Translations under genes and position numbers: made by a program
From: Pseudomonadota bacterium
GTDB taxonomy: Bacteria > Pseudomonadota > Gammaproteobacteria > Steroidobacterales > Steroidobacteraceae
Assembly: GCA_021816775.1 (NCBI GenBank)
Contig: JAKAXA010000013.1
Span: 41,565 to 105,564 of the forward strand
DNA: 64,000 bases
Reading direction: 5' to 3'
Notes under the pieces: model-generated
What the model saw: the letters and a program-made list of their open reading frames with translations, nothing else
Told to the model about the DNA's origin: nothing
Database searches by the model: none
Part shown: positions 56,493 to 63,873 of the stretch, piece by piece
How the letters are laid out: every line of letters begins with the position of its first letter
How positions within the stretch are numbered: the first letter of the stretch is position 1

Positions 56493-57265
56493 GCGCCGAT
56501 CTCCTCTCCCGCCCAGCGCCCGCCCGGCTCGCCGCCGAGCGCCGCGCTGACCCAGCGCGCCGCCCGCTCGCGGTTGAGCACCTCAGCGCGCAGCCGCATC
56601 AGCAGCACCGCGCCGAAGAAGAGCGTGAACCCGAGGAACATGATGAGCAGCGGCACCAGCATCGAGGGCGGCATGGTGGGCTTGCCGAGATACATGACCG
56701 AGGGGCCCTGATGCAGGGAATTCCACCACACCACTGAATAATGAATGATGGGCACGTTGATGACCCCCACCACCGCGAGCACCGCGCTCACGCGGTCCGC
56801 CCGCTGCAGGTCCTCGAACGCCGCCCGCAGCCCCATGTAGCCCAGATACAGAAAGAACAATAGCAGCTCGGAGGTCAGACGCGGGTCCCATTGCCAGTAC
56901 GTGCCCCACATCGGCTTGCCCCAGAGCGAGCCGGTCACCAGCGTCGCGAATGTGAAGGAGGCGCCGATCGGCGCTGCGGCTGCTGCGAGCGCGTGCGCCA
57001 CTTTCATGCGCCAGATCAGGCCGATCCCGCCCGCCACCGCCATGAGCGTATACACCATGAGCGACAGCCACGCACTGGGGGCATGTACGTACATGATGCG
57101 ATACGCGTCCCCCTGCTGATAATCCGGCGGGGCGAGCCAGAGCCCCCCGATGAGCCCGGCGATGATCAGGATCGCGGCGGGCCAGGCGAACCAGGGGGTC
57201 AGCCGCCCGGCGGTGCGGTACACGTGCGGGGGGGATGCGAGTCGGTGAAACCAGGTCCAGGCCAT
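56489..57265 (-). CDS. ccmC: Heme exporter/CcmE-loading protein CcmC
   Basis: A 258-residue six-helix membrane protein. The WWD motif is WGTYWQWDPRLTSELLLFFLY and the conserved histidines are in YRIMYVHAPSAW and INVPIIHYSVVWWNSLHQG. It attaches heme to CcmE. The start ATG 57265 is used because the family begins with MAWTWFHRLASP. It is 13 bp after ccmB. Confidence 0.95.
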   Translation of the reverse strand: MAWTWFHRLASPPHVYRTAGRLTPWFAWPAAILIIAGLIGGLWLAPPDYQQGDAYRIMYVHAPSAWLSLMVYTLMAVAGGIGLIWRMKVAHALAAAAAPIGASFTFATLVTGSLWGKPMWGTYWQWDPRLTSELLLFFLYLGYMGLRAAFEDLQRADRVSAVLAVVGVINVPIIHYSVVWWNSLHQGPSVMYLGKPTMPPSMLVPLLIMFLGFTLFFGAVLLMRLRAEVLNRERAARWVSAALGGEPGGRWAGEEIGA

Positions 57266-57278
57266 TACAGGTGAGCCC

Positions 57279-57998
57279 TCACTCGAGATTGATGCGCACG
57301 GCCGCCGCCGCCGCAAGCGGCGCGAGGGTCATGCCGAATACCGCCAGGGCGGCCAACAAGGTGAGCGGCGCGCCGTAGGGCTCACCGCGGATCGCCAGCT
57401 GCGTCGCGTGGGCGCCGAAGATCAGCACCGGGATGGCGAGCGGCAGCGTCAGCAGCGACAGCAGCGCGCCGGCACGGCGCACCCCCAGGGTGAGCGCCGC
57501 CCCAATCGCCCCGAGCAGACTCAGCGTTACCGTGCCGAGCGTCACCGAGGCGAGAATGCCAGGCAGCGCGCGCCCCGGCACACCGAGCGCGACGCCGGCG
57601 ATCGGCGCCATCAGCGCCAGCGGCAGCCCGGTGAGCAGCCAGTGTGCAGCTGTCTTGGCCGAGAGCAATCCCGTCAGCGCGCGACCCGAGAGCGCGTACT
57701 GCTCGAGCGTGCCGTCCTGGGCGTCGTCGCGGAACAGGAACTCCAGTGCGAGCAACGAGGCGAGCAGCGCCGCGGCCCACAGCACGCCCGAGGCGATGTG
57801 GCGTAAGCGGCTGAGCTCCGGGGTGATGGCGAGCGGAAAGAGCGTGGTCACCATCGCGAAGAAGGCGAGCGGCTGGACCAGCTGGCTCGCCTTGCGGAAC
57901 GCGAGCCTGAGGTCGCGCTCGAGCATCAGGCGGGCCACCCCCCAGGCCGAGGGCGCCGAGCCGCGTCCCAGCTGCACGCTCGGCAGCGCGGCTTGCAT
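57279..57998 (-). CDS. ccmB: Heme exporter permease CcmB
   Basis: A 239-residue permease partner of CcmA with six membrane segments. LMLERDLRLAFRKASQLVQPLAFF begins the fold and LEFLFRDDAQDGTLEQYALS is the CcmB signature. The start at ATG 57998 follows GAGGTG; the GTG at 58016 is an alternative. CcmAB use ATP to release holo-CcmE. Confidence 0.93.
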   Translation of the reverse strand: MQAALPSVQLGRGSAPSAWGVARLMLERDLRLAFRKASQLVQPLAFFAMVTTLFPLAITPELSRLRHIASGVLWAAALLASLLALEFLFRDDAQDGTLEQYALSGRALTGLLSAKTAAHWLLTGLPLALMAPIAGVALGVPGRALPGILASVTLGTVTLSLLGAIGAALTLGVRRAGALLSLLTLPLAIPVLIFGAHATQLAIRGEPYGAPLTLLAALAVFGMTLAPLAAAAAVRINLE

Positions 57999-58008
57999 GA
58001 CATTCACC

Positions 58009-58638
58009 TCAGCCACCTCCCAGCTCCAATCGTCTCAGTCCCCGCTCGGACACCGCAAGCGGATGGTGCACGGCGGCCATGGCCAGCCCGCCGGCGGCGA
58101 GGTGTTCATCGATCAGGGTGCCCACCAGTTGCTGGCCTTCGACATCCAGATTGGTGGTAGGTTCATCGAGAAGCCATAGCGGCACGGCCATCAGGAGGAG
58201 CCCCGCGAGCGCCACGCGCCGCTTCTGCCCGGCCGAGAGCGTGCGGACCGGCCGGTCCGACCAGCGCTGGCCCCCGACCCGCTCGAGCGCCCTCTCGAGC
58301 TCGGAGCGCGCGAAGCGCCGGCGAACCCCGACCCAATAATGCAGGTTCTCGCGCCCGGTGAGCTCCATTTTCAACGGCGGCTCATGCCCGAGATACGCCA
58401 TCTGACTGTGAAAGCCGGGCAGATCCCGGTGCACGTCCTCGCCCCGCCAGCGGATCTGGCCGCCCTCCGGATAGGACAGACCGCACACCGTGCGCAGCAG
58501 GCTCGTCTTGCCGGCCCCGTTCGGGCCTGACAGTTGCAGGCACTCCCCGCTGTTGACCGAAAAGCCGACGCCGCGCAATACATGCCGCTCGCCACGCCAT
58601 AGGTGGAGATTTTCGACCTGGAGCATCGCCTCGGACAT
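58009..58638 (-). CDS. ccmA: Heme exporter ATP-binding protein CcmA
   Basis: A 209-residue ABC ATPase. Walker A is GPNGAGKTSLLRTV, the signature loop is RTLSAGQKRRVALAGLLL and Walker B is LWLLDEPTTNLD. The start at 58638 (MSEAMLQVENLHLWRGE) fits the family; the track frame adds 19 unrelated residues. First gene of the ccm operon; its promoter lies in the 167 bp before the tRNA gene. Confidence 0.95.
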   Translation of the reverse strand: MSEAMLQVENLHLWRGERHVLRGVGFSVNSGECLQLSGPNGAGKTSLLRTVCGLSYPEGGQIRWRGEDVHRDLPGFHSQMAYLGHEPPLKMELTGRENLHYWVGVRRRFARSELERALERVGGQRWSDRPVRTLSAGQKRRVALAGLLLMAVPLWLLDEPTTNLDVEGQQLVGTLIDEHLAAGGLAMAAVHHPLAVSERGLRRLELGGG

Positions 58639-58785
58639 GCCGCTTGTGGACCCATCACAGTCTCGATGGGCCGTAAGTCTCGCCAATTCGGGCATTTATC
58701 TCCATAGGCAGTCGGCAACCCCCCGTACGTAAGGGTGCGTATTGCACTGCCCCGCCCTTGGGTCCCTGTGGATCCGGCGCTCGGG

Positions 58786-58791
58786 TAGAAT
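58786..58791 (+). promoter_or_regulatory. Candidate -10 element of the tRNA-Leu gene
   Basis: TAGAAT lies 14 bp before the tRNA 5' end, the usual distance for a tRNA start. No -35 with ideal spacing is visible; TTGGGT at 58758 is 22 bp away. Confidence 0.35.
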
Positions 58792-58840
58792 CAGCCGCCT
58801 GCCCTGCCCGGGTGGCGAAATAGGTAGACGCAAGGGACTT

Positions 58841-59104
58841 AACAAAAGTTGAGCACCCGGGGCGGAAACGCCCGGTGTGAATGGGGTCAAAGTCGGTGGA
58901 CCAGCAGCACGTTGCGGTGGCTGCAATACCGAGCTAAGCCGCGGCCCGCGGGGGGCGCGGAAAGTGTAGAGACTTGACGGCCCCTGCCTAAACCGCGCGG
59001 CGCGCACCGATGCGGCAGGGCAAAGGTAAAGTCCAGACCCCAAATGCGCGCCGGCCGGCAACAGGACCGAGCAGCGTGCAGCGGCGTAAGCCGTAGCGGG
59101 TACG
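58841..59104 (+). ncRNA. Group I self-splicing intron in tRNA-Leu(UAA)
   Basis: A 264-nt intron ends with G, and the preceding exon base is U, as group I splicing requires. The conserved core elements can be read: GAGCTAAGCCG, GTGTAGAGACTTGACGGC (the P7/P3 core), GGCAAAGGTAAAGTCC and GCGGCGTAAGCCGT near the 3' end. The order and sequence closely follow the tRNA-Leu(UAA) intron of cyanobacteria and plastids as I recall it (subgroup IC3). There is no room for a homing endonuclease gene. The intron lies at the same anticodon position as in those lineages. Confidence 0.9.
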
Positions 59105-59131
59105 AAAATCCCTCGGGGGCAACCCCATGCC

Positions 59132-59156
59132 GGTTCGAGTCCGGCCCCGGGCACCA
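59132..59156 (+). other. Probable integration site core at tRNA-Leu 3' end
   Basis: The 3' part of the tRNA (TTCGAGTCCGG to CCA) directly precedes a tyrosine integrase gene in the orientation usual for tRNA-targeting islands. No second copy of this segment is visible in the window, so attR would lie beyond 64000 or was lost. Confidence 0.4.
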
Positions 59157-59366
59157 GGTGGGTTCAACCTCCACCTTCCCTGCCCGTCCTCCAACATCCC
59201 AACATTGCGCGGAAACACTGGAAATCGTAGGGTTTCCAGAGCGACGCGCGCCGACACCCGTCTACCGCCATCCAAGGGCATGATAACACGCCTGAGGTGC
59301 GAAAAGTGGGGTAAGGCGGGTCGGTGTGAGTCCCGGTTACCCCAAAGGGCTGGTGGAGCTGCGCCA

Positions 59367-60695
59367 ATGTTGTCGGATGCGAAAATTCGGAGCCTTAGAC
59401 CGAAGGAGAAGGCATACAAGGTCTATGACGATCGCGGGCTGTATACGGTGGTCAACCCGAACGGGTCGCGGTGGTGGCGGTTCAAGTACAAGTACGACGG
59501 CAAGGAGCGCGGGATTTCGCTCGGGGTGTACCCGGATGTGACGCTGCAATACGCGCGGGAGCAGCTGCAGGAGGCGCGGCAGTTGCTCGCTCGGGGGATC
59601 GATCCGAGTGCGCACCGGCGGACGGTGAAGATCGCCAGGGCGGACACCTTCAAAGTGATTGCGGAGGAATGGCTGGAGATGCAGGCGGAGCGGCTGGCGC
59701 CGATCACGATGGCCAAGGCGCGGTGGATTTTGGGCTCGTTCGTCTACCCTCGCCTGGAATCGCGGCCGATTGCCGAGATCACGGCACCCGAGGTCCTGGC
59801 CGTGCTGCGGCCGATCGAGGGCCGAGGGATGAATGAGACCGCCCACCGAGCTCTGCAGCGCTGCGGGCAGATCTTCCGGTACGCCATTGCGACGGGTCGA
59901 GCGACGCGGGACATCACGTCCGACCTACGGGGCGCCTTGGCGCCGGTCGTGGTGGAGAACCGCGCGGCGATCACGGAGCCGGCGAAGATCGGCGCCCTAC
60001 TCCGCGCCATTGATGACTACATAGGACATCCGACGACGCTGATTGCCCTGAAGCTGTCCCCACTCGTCTTTCTACCTCCCAGCGAGCTTCGGGCGGCGGA
60101 ATGGAGCGAAATCGACCTGCAAGCGGCAGAATGGCGCGTCCCGGCAGCGCGGATGAAGATGCGGGAGCGGCATATCGTTCCGCTGGCCTCGCAGGCAGTC
60201 GCCCTCCTCCGAGAGCTCCGCAGTGTGACCGGCAAGGGCAGATACCTCTTTCCGTCGCTTCGCACCGCGGATAGACCGATGTCCGTGAACACCGTGAATG
60301 CCGCCTTGCGACGCCTCGGCTATGCGAGTGATGAAATGACGGCACACGGCTTTCGAGCTATGGCGTGCACGTGCCTCAACGAACTCGGTTGGCACCCCGA
60401 CGTGATCGAATTACAGATGGCGCATGCGGAGCGGAACAAGGTCCGGGCCGCGTATAACCGGGCCGAGCGGCTCGCAGACCGCAGAAAGATGATGCAGGCT
60501 TGGGCGGATTATCTCGATGGGCTGCGCGCGGGCCGGCGCGAATCGAGGGTCACGGACGAAGCAATTCAACGTGCTGAGGGAATCCCGCAATGCGGGAACC
60601 GGGCACAAAGCGCGAGTAATTGCCGGAAACCGCCAAAATGTGGGGCTTCCGCCGTTTCTCAGCTGGAGCTATTTTGCGTCCCCGGTGGCGAGTGA
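59367..60695 (+). CDS. P4-type tyrosine integrase, catalytic arginine I apparently replaced by proline
   Basis: A 442-residue integrase with the DUF4102 arm-binding domain (MLSDAKIRSLRPKEKAYKVYD), SAM-like domain and catalytic domain. HGFRAMA (His and Arg) and the nucleophile tyrosine in VRAAYNRA are present. At residue 237 the first arginine of the family motif (RPGELR) reads PPSELR; a single G to C change would explain it (codon CCT at 60075). It may therefore be inactive. The C-terminal tail after the DYLDGL segment is unusual. ATG 59367 follows GGAG. The gene sits 210 bp after tRNA-Leu, consistent with an island integrated there. Confidence 0.88.
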   Translation: MLSDAKIRSLRPKEKAYKVYDDRGLYTVVNPNGSRWWRFKYKYDGKERGISLGVYPDVTLQYAREQLQEARQLLARGIDPSAHRRTVKIARADTFKVIAEEWLEMQAERLAPITMAKARWILGSFVYPRLESRPIAEITAPEVLAVLRPIEGRGMNETAHRALQRCGQIFRYAIATGRATRDITSDLRGALAPVVVENRAAITEPAKIGALLRAIDDYIGHPTTLIALKLSPLVFLPPSELRAAEWSEIDLQAAEWRVPAARMKMRERHIVPLASQAVALLRELRSVTGKGRYLFPSLRTADRPMSVNTVNAALRRLGYASDEMTAHGFRAMACTCLNELGWHPDVIELQMAHAERNKVRAAYNRAERLADRRKMMQAWADYLDGLRAGRRESRVTDEAIQRAEGIPQCGNRAQSASNCRKPPKCGASAVSQLELFCVPGGE

Positions 60696-60733
60696 AGCCG
60701 GGATCAGGTGAGAAGAGACCAACTGAGCACACT

Positions 60734-60961
60734 ATGTGCGTTTCGAATCGCGTTGTGATCGACTCCGCCCATTACGGGAAGCCCGTCATACACGGCACGC
60801 GGCTTCCGGTAGCTGTCGTCGTTGGCAGCCTGGCAGGCGGGATGTCATTTGCCGAAATCGAACACGAGTACGACATCACTGCTGACGATATTCGCGCGGC
60901 ACTAAAGTTCGTTATGGAGCTCGCCCAACAGCAATCGTTTCATCCGCTACCGGTACCATAG
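60734..60961 (+). CDS. DUF433 antitoxin-like protein
   Basis: A 75-residue DUF433 protein. VIDSAHYGKPVIHGTRLPVAVVVGSLAGG is the family signature, followed by the helix-turn-helix-like EYDITADDIRAALKFVMEL. DUF433 proteins are thought to be antitoxins for adjacent PIN-domain proteins. The start is ATG 60734 inside a longer frame. The PIN gene follows after 24 bp. Confidence 0.85.
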   Translation: MCVSNRVVIDSAHYGKPVIHGTRLPVAVVVGSLAGGMSFAEIEHEYDITADDIRAALKFVMELAQQQSFHPLPVP

Positions 60962-60985
60962 GCATTCCCTATAAGCGAAGCGCAG

Positions 60986-61435
60986 ATGCGAACAGTGTAT
61001 CTCGACCTCTGCTGTATTAACCGACCGTTTGACGACCAGCACCAGGCTCGCGTGCGGGTCGAAGCGGAAGCAGTTCTCGGACTGATCGAGCTGGCGAGAC
61101 GTGGCGAACTTCAGTGGATCGGCAGCGATATTCTGGACCTGGAATCCAGCCGCAATCCGGATGCCGACCGGCGGCGCAGGGTCGAAATGCTGCTGAGCTG
61201 CGTCACGTCAAAAGTGGCGGCAGGAGAACGGGAACAGCAGAGAGGCCGAGAGCTGGAAGGCATAGGGTTTGCCGCCTTCGATGCCCTGCATCTTGCCTGT
61301 GCTGAGAGTGCCGGCGCGCAGGTGCTATTGACTACGGACGACCGGCTGCGGGGCCGCGCCGGGCGCGAGACTGCCCGACTAGCCGTACAGGTAGAAAATC
61401 CGGCAAAATGGTACTCAGAGGCAGTTACACCATGA
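60986..61435 (+). CDS. PIN-domain nuclease, putative toxin
   Basis: A 149-residue PIN protein. Acidic metal ligands are in VYLDLCCINRPFDD, FAAFDALHLACAES and LLTTDDRL. It would cleave RNA when not bound by its partner. It lies after the DUF433 gene and overlaps the following small gene, making a three-gene module. Confidence 0.85.
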   Translation: MRTVYLDLCCINRPFDDQHQARVRVEAEAVLGLIELARRGELQWIGSDILDLESSRNPDADRRRRVEMLLSCVTSKVAAGEREQQRGRELEGIGFAAFDALHLACAESAGAQVLLTTDDRLRGRAGRETARLAVQVENPAKWYSEAVTP

Positions 61436-61671
61436 ACGCGGCAATAGAAACTATCGACGGCGGCACCGCGACCCCAGCCGAGCTGCGGCGGGTCGGAATC
61501 GACGCGCTCGTCAAAGCCCTGGGACCGGTCGGCATGGCCCGGTTTCTTCAGCAGTTCGACCCTGGGCATGGAGATTACACTACCGAGCGGCAGGCCATCC
61601 TCGGGAATCCGACGGTCGATGAACTCGTTGACGAAGTGGGGCGTCGGCGAGGAACTCCGCCCTCCAAGTAA
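61432..61671 (+). CDS. Small third protein of DUF433-PIN module
   Basis: A 79-residue protein: ATPAELRRVGIDALVKALGP and MARFLQQFDPGHGDYTTERQ suggest a compact helical fold with a YT-E-R motif. I do not know a named domain. It overlaps the PIN stop by 4 bp (ATGA), so it is translated with the toxin gene. It could be an additional regulator or accessory of the pair. Confidence 0.65.
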   Translation: MNAAIETIDGGTATPAELRRVGIDALVKALGPVGMARFLQQFDPGHGDYTTERQAILGNPTVDELVDEVGRRRGTPPSK

Positions 61672-61771
61672 CCCTTCAGCCTGTTCGACCGGGGAATGCT
61701 GCCCGATCGGCCAGGAGAGGTGGCGCGTTCAATGCGCCGGGAGGAAAAGCGCTATCAACTGAAGGAGTGCC
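61672..61771. other. Region between TA module and insertion sequence
   Basis: About 100 bp without a gene. It contains the left copy of the probable target duplication TGCC at 61768-61771. Confidence 0.4.
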
Positions 61772-61772
61772 C

Positions 61773-61789
61773 CTAGCGCGACTTTACTG
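61773..61789 (+). repeat. Left terminal inverted repeat of the IS
   Basis: CTAGCGCGACTTTACTG, perfectly complementary to the right end. Confidence 0.85.
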
Positions 61790-61846
61790 GCCCTCGGACG
61801 ACGTTGTGGCGTAAGTGGCTGATGGGCGGGGGATTACAGGGAGAGG

Positions 61847-63565
61847 CTACGTATACACAAAGGGAGGCTGAGCCGGCACGAGATGACGGAAGAGGCGCAA
61901 CACCTCGGGGTCGGTCTGTTCCAGCGTCCACTCGCAGCGGGGTCGTCCGCCGCGTTTTCCGGCGGGCTTGAGCACCATGGCCAGGCGCACGGTGGCCAGC
62001 AGATCGAGCAGCCCCGAGAGCCCTTCGGTGCGATGCAGTTCTCGAGCCTGGAACTCGAGGAGCCGTCCGAGCAGCAGCGCCAGCAGGCAGCAGAAGGTGT
62101 GCACGCAGATCTTCTGATCGGTCCAGTGATACTGCGGGCGCACGGCCATGTGCTCATCGTCCTTCAGTTGGCGGAACGCCTCTTCGACCTCACTCTGACC
62201 ACGATAGGCGAGCAGGATCTGCTCGTCTGACCATTCGTTGCGGTCGGTGATGAGGAAGCGCTTGCCGTAGAGCTCATTGGCCAACGCATCGATCGCTGCG
62301 GTGTCGATCTGGTAATGCAGTCGATCGGCGCCGTCTTGGTCGGGGTGGTAGTCGGCTTTCAGCACGCGGCTCACGTGCTGCCCCGAGAGGATGGCTTGGA
62401 TTTGCCGCTGCGCGGCCTCCGCAGTGCGCGGCCCGGAGCGCGGCTTGGCGAGCTGGGTTTTCCAGCGCTCGAGCGCCCGGGTCGCCTTCTTCACATGCTG
62501 CATCAGGCCGCGGATCTGTCCCTGGCGCAGCTGCTCGCTGATCAAGAGCAGCACCGTGCGCCGCTTGCCCCAGATCTGCTGCTCCAGGCGCAGCACGGGG
62601 ATTGACCCGAGCCGCGGGCTCTTGAGGATGTGATACCGCTCGTGCGGGATGGCCAGCAGCTGCGGGTGCTGCGCGGGCACCAGGGAGGCGACGTAGCTGA
62701 AGGAAGCCTCATCGACCAGACGCTGGTTGGCCTTGGAGAGATTGCCTTTGTCGTAGACCAGGGTGATCTGATCGACTTCCACGGCAAGCTTCCCCAGGCG
62801 CTCGCGGATCAGCGTCAAGGAGTCGGGGAAGGAGCGCACATCGACGCGGGTGCCTTCGTAGACCTGCGAGCACAGCGGGATGTGCCCCTCCCGTGAGACC
62901 AGCAACGCGAGGCTGAAGAGGCGCAGGTCCGCGCGCTTTTGCTTCGAGTGCCCGCGCTGAGGGAGTTCGGGGCGCACGTTGGTGGAGGCGATGAAGGTGA
63001 AGAAGTTGGTGGCATCGTAGAAGAGCGTATCGAGCTTGATGCCGAGCTCGCGCACGATGCGCTCGGTCAGCTCGTCCTCGATTGCGCGCAGCGCCTCGAG
63101 CTTCACACAGTCCATCTGGTCCCAGAAGAACTGCGAGGTCAGCTGCTCGAGCTGAACCTGCGGAAAGAGCCGCGCGAGGGAGGTCTGCTGTGCCCAAGCG
63201 GCCCAACCTCGCTTCGAGCGCGGACGAATGGCCCGATTGAGTGCCGCCAGCAGCAGCGTGGTGCCGACCGACAGTCCCCGGGCTCCCTCGGGCACGTGCC
63301 GATCGATGATCTGCACCACCCCCAGCCGGTCCGCCGCGGCCTTCAGCGCCGCGACATCACCGTGCTGGAAGGAGCGGATCCGCAGCTCCCCCTGGGGCGC
63401 CTGCAGCAACCGGTTCAGTAGCTCATCGGCGCTGCCGAGATAAAGCAGCGGTACGGGGCGCGGCTTGCCGCGCACGCGGCGCGACTCGACGATCCGCCAG
63501 TAGGTGCGTCCGGCGACCCGGTGCTTTTGCAGGCTGGCCACTGGTTTTGTGTATACCATGGCCAC
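61847..63565 (-). CDS. IS1634-family (IS4-like) transposase
   Basis: A 572-residue DDE transposase. The opening KPVASLQKHRVAGRTYWRIV, the DDE domain segment TLFYDATNFFTFIAS, the later ITLVYDKGNLSKANQRL and the C-terminal ITDRNEWSDEQILLAYRGQSEVEEAFRQLK (the Y-R-E region) match IS1634/IS1549. The frame is open throughout, so the enzyme may be active. The initial MAMVYTKPV overlaps an inverted-looking GTGTATAC sequence. Confidence 0.92.
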   Translation of the reverse strand: MAMVYTKPVASLQKHRVAGRTYWRIVESRRVRGKPRPVPLLYLGSADELLNRLLQAPQGELRIRSFQHGDVAALKAAADRLGVVQIIDRHVPEGARGLSVGTTLLLAALNRAIRPRSKRGWAAWAQQTSLARLFPQVQLEQLTSQFFWDQMDCVKLEALRAIEDELTERIVRELGIKLDTLFYDATNFFTFIASTNVRPELPQRGHSKQKRADLRLFSLALLVSREGHIPLCSQVYEGTRVDVRSFPDSLTLIRERLGKLAVEVDQITLVYDKGNLSKANQRLVDEASFSYVASLVPAQHPQLLAIPHERYHILKSPRLGSIPVLRLEQQIWGKRRTVLLLISEQLRQGQIRGLMQHVKKATRALERWKTQLAKPRSGPRTAEAAQRQIQAILSGQHVSRVLKADYHPDQDGADRLHYQIDTAAIDALANELYGKRFLITDRNEWSDEQILLAYRGQSEVEEAFRQLKDDEHMAVRPQYHWTDQKICVHTFCCLLALLLGRLLEFQARELHRTEGLSGLLDLLATVRLAMVLKPAGKRGGRPRCEWTLEQTDPEVLRLFRHLVPAQPPFVYT

Positions 63566-63681
63566 AATGTCCTGTCAACCGCATATTGATCTCTACAAAC
63601 CTCGGACTACCAGCTATTGTAGCGGCGACGTGCTGAGACAATGTTTTGTATATACGGCACCGAGAGGTGGGCGCACGGCTT

Positions 63682-63707
63682 CAAAAGGCTGAAATTCAGC
63701 CCTTTTG
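63682..63707. other. Hairpin upstream of the transposase gene
   Basis: CAAAAGGCTGAA ATTCAGCCCTTTTG is almost a perfect palindrome with a T4 run on the right, resembling a bidirectional terminator. Placed inside the IS end, it could shield the transposase from read-through. Confidence 0.4.
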
Positions 63708-63740
63708 CAAAACTCAGGACGTCAAAGGAGATGCGAGCGT

Positions 63741-63757
63741 CAGTAAAGTCGCGCTAG
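63741..63757 (+). repeat. Right terminal inverted repeat of the IS
   Basis: CAGTAAAGTCGCGCTAG, the reverse complement of the left end. Confidence 0.85.
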
Positions 63758-63873
63758 ATGCCATAGACGGTACGGTCCATGTCCTCATTGGTCGTAGGAC
63801 CCATTGGACCGTCGTAGCAGTGTTCCTCTACGCGCAAGAGCGGATCATCTAGTGTAGTGTCCCGTAAATGACG

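Larger units (their letters stand above)
58806..59156 (+). tRNA. tRNA-Leu(UAA) split by a group I intron
   Basis: The exons 58806-58840 and 59105-59156 join to an 87-nt class II tRNA. The acceptor stem GCCCGGG/CCCGGGC, D-arm, anticodon stem AGGGA/TCCCT, long variable arm (CGGGGGCAACCCC) and TTCGAGT loop are all present, with encoded CCA. The anticodon loop CTTAAAA gives UAA, a leucine tRNA. The intron interrupts the anticodon between U34 and A35. The 3' end adjoins an integrase gene and is the probable attachment site. Confidence 0.93.
61772..63758 (-). mobile_element. Complete IS1634-family insertion sequence
   Basis: Bounded by 17-bp perfect inverted repeats (CTAGCGCGACTTTACTG at 61773-61789 and its complement at 63741-63757), plus a mostly matching extension (GCCCTCG versus ACGCTCG). 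TGCC flanks both sides (61768-61771 and 63759-63762) and would be a 4-bp target duplication. The element is 1,987 bp and holds one transposase gene with about 190 bp of upstream sequence. It is inserted next to the TA module. Confidence 0.8.

Noticed and set aside
58806-59156. tmRNA or a broken tRNA
   Set aside because: The exons make a complete tRNA-Leu and the middle carries group I intron core motifs; there is no tmRNA tag reading frame or alanine acceptor features.
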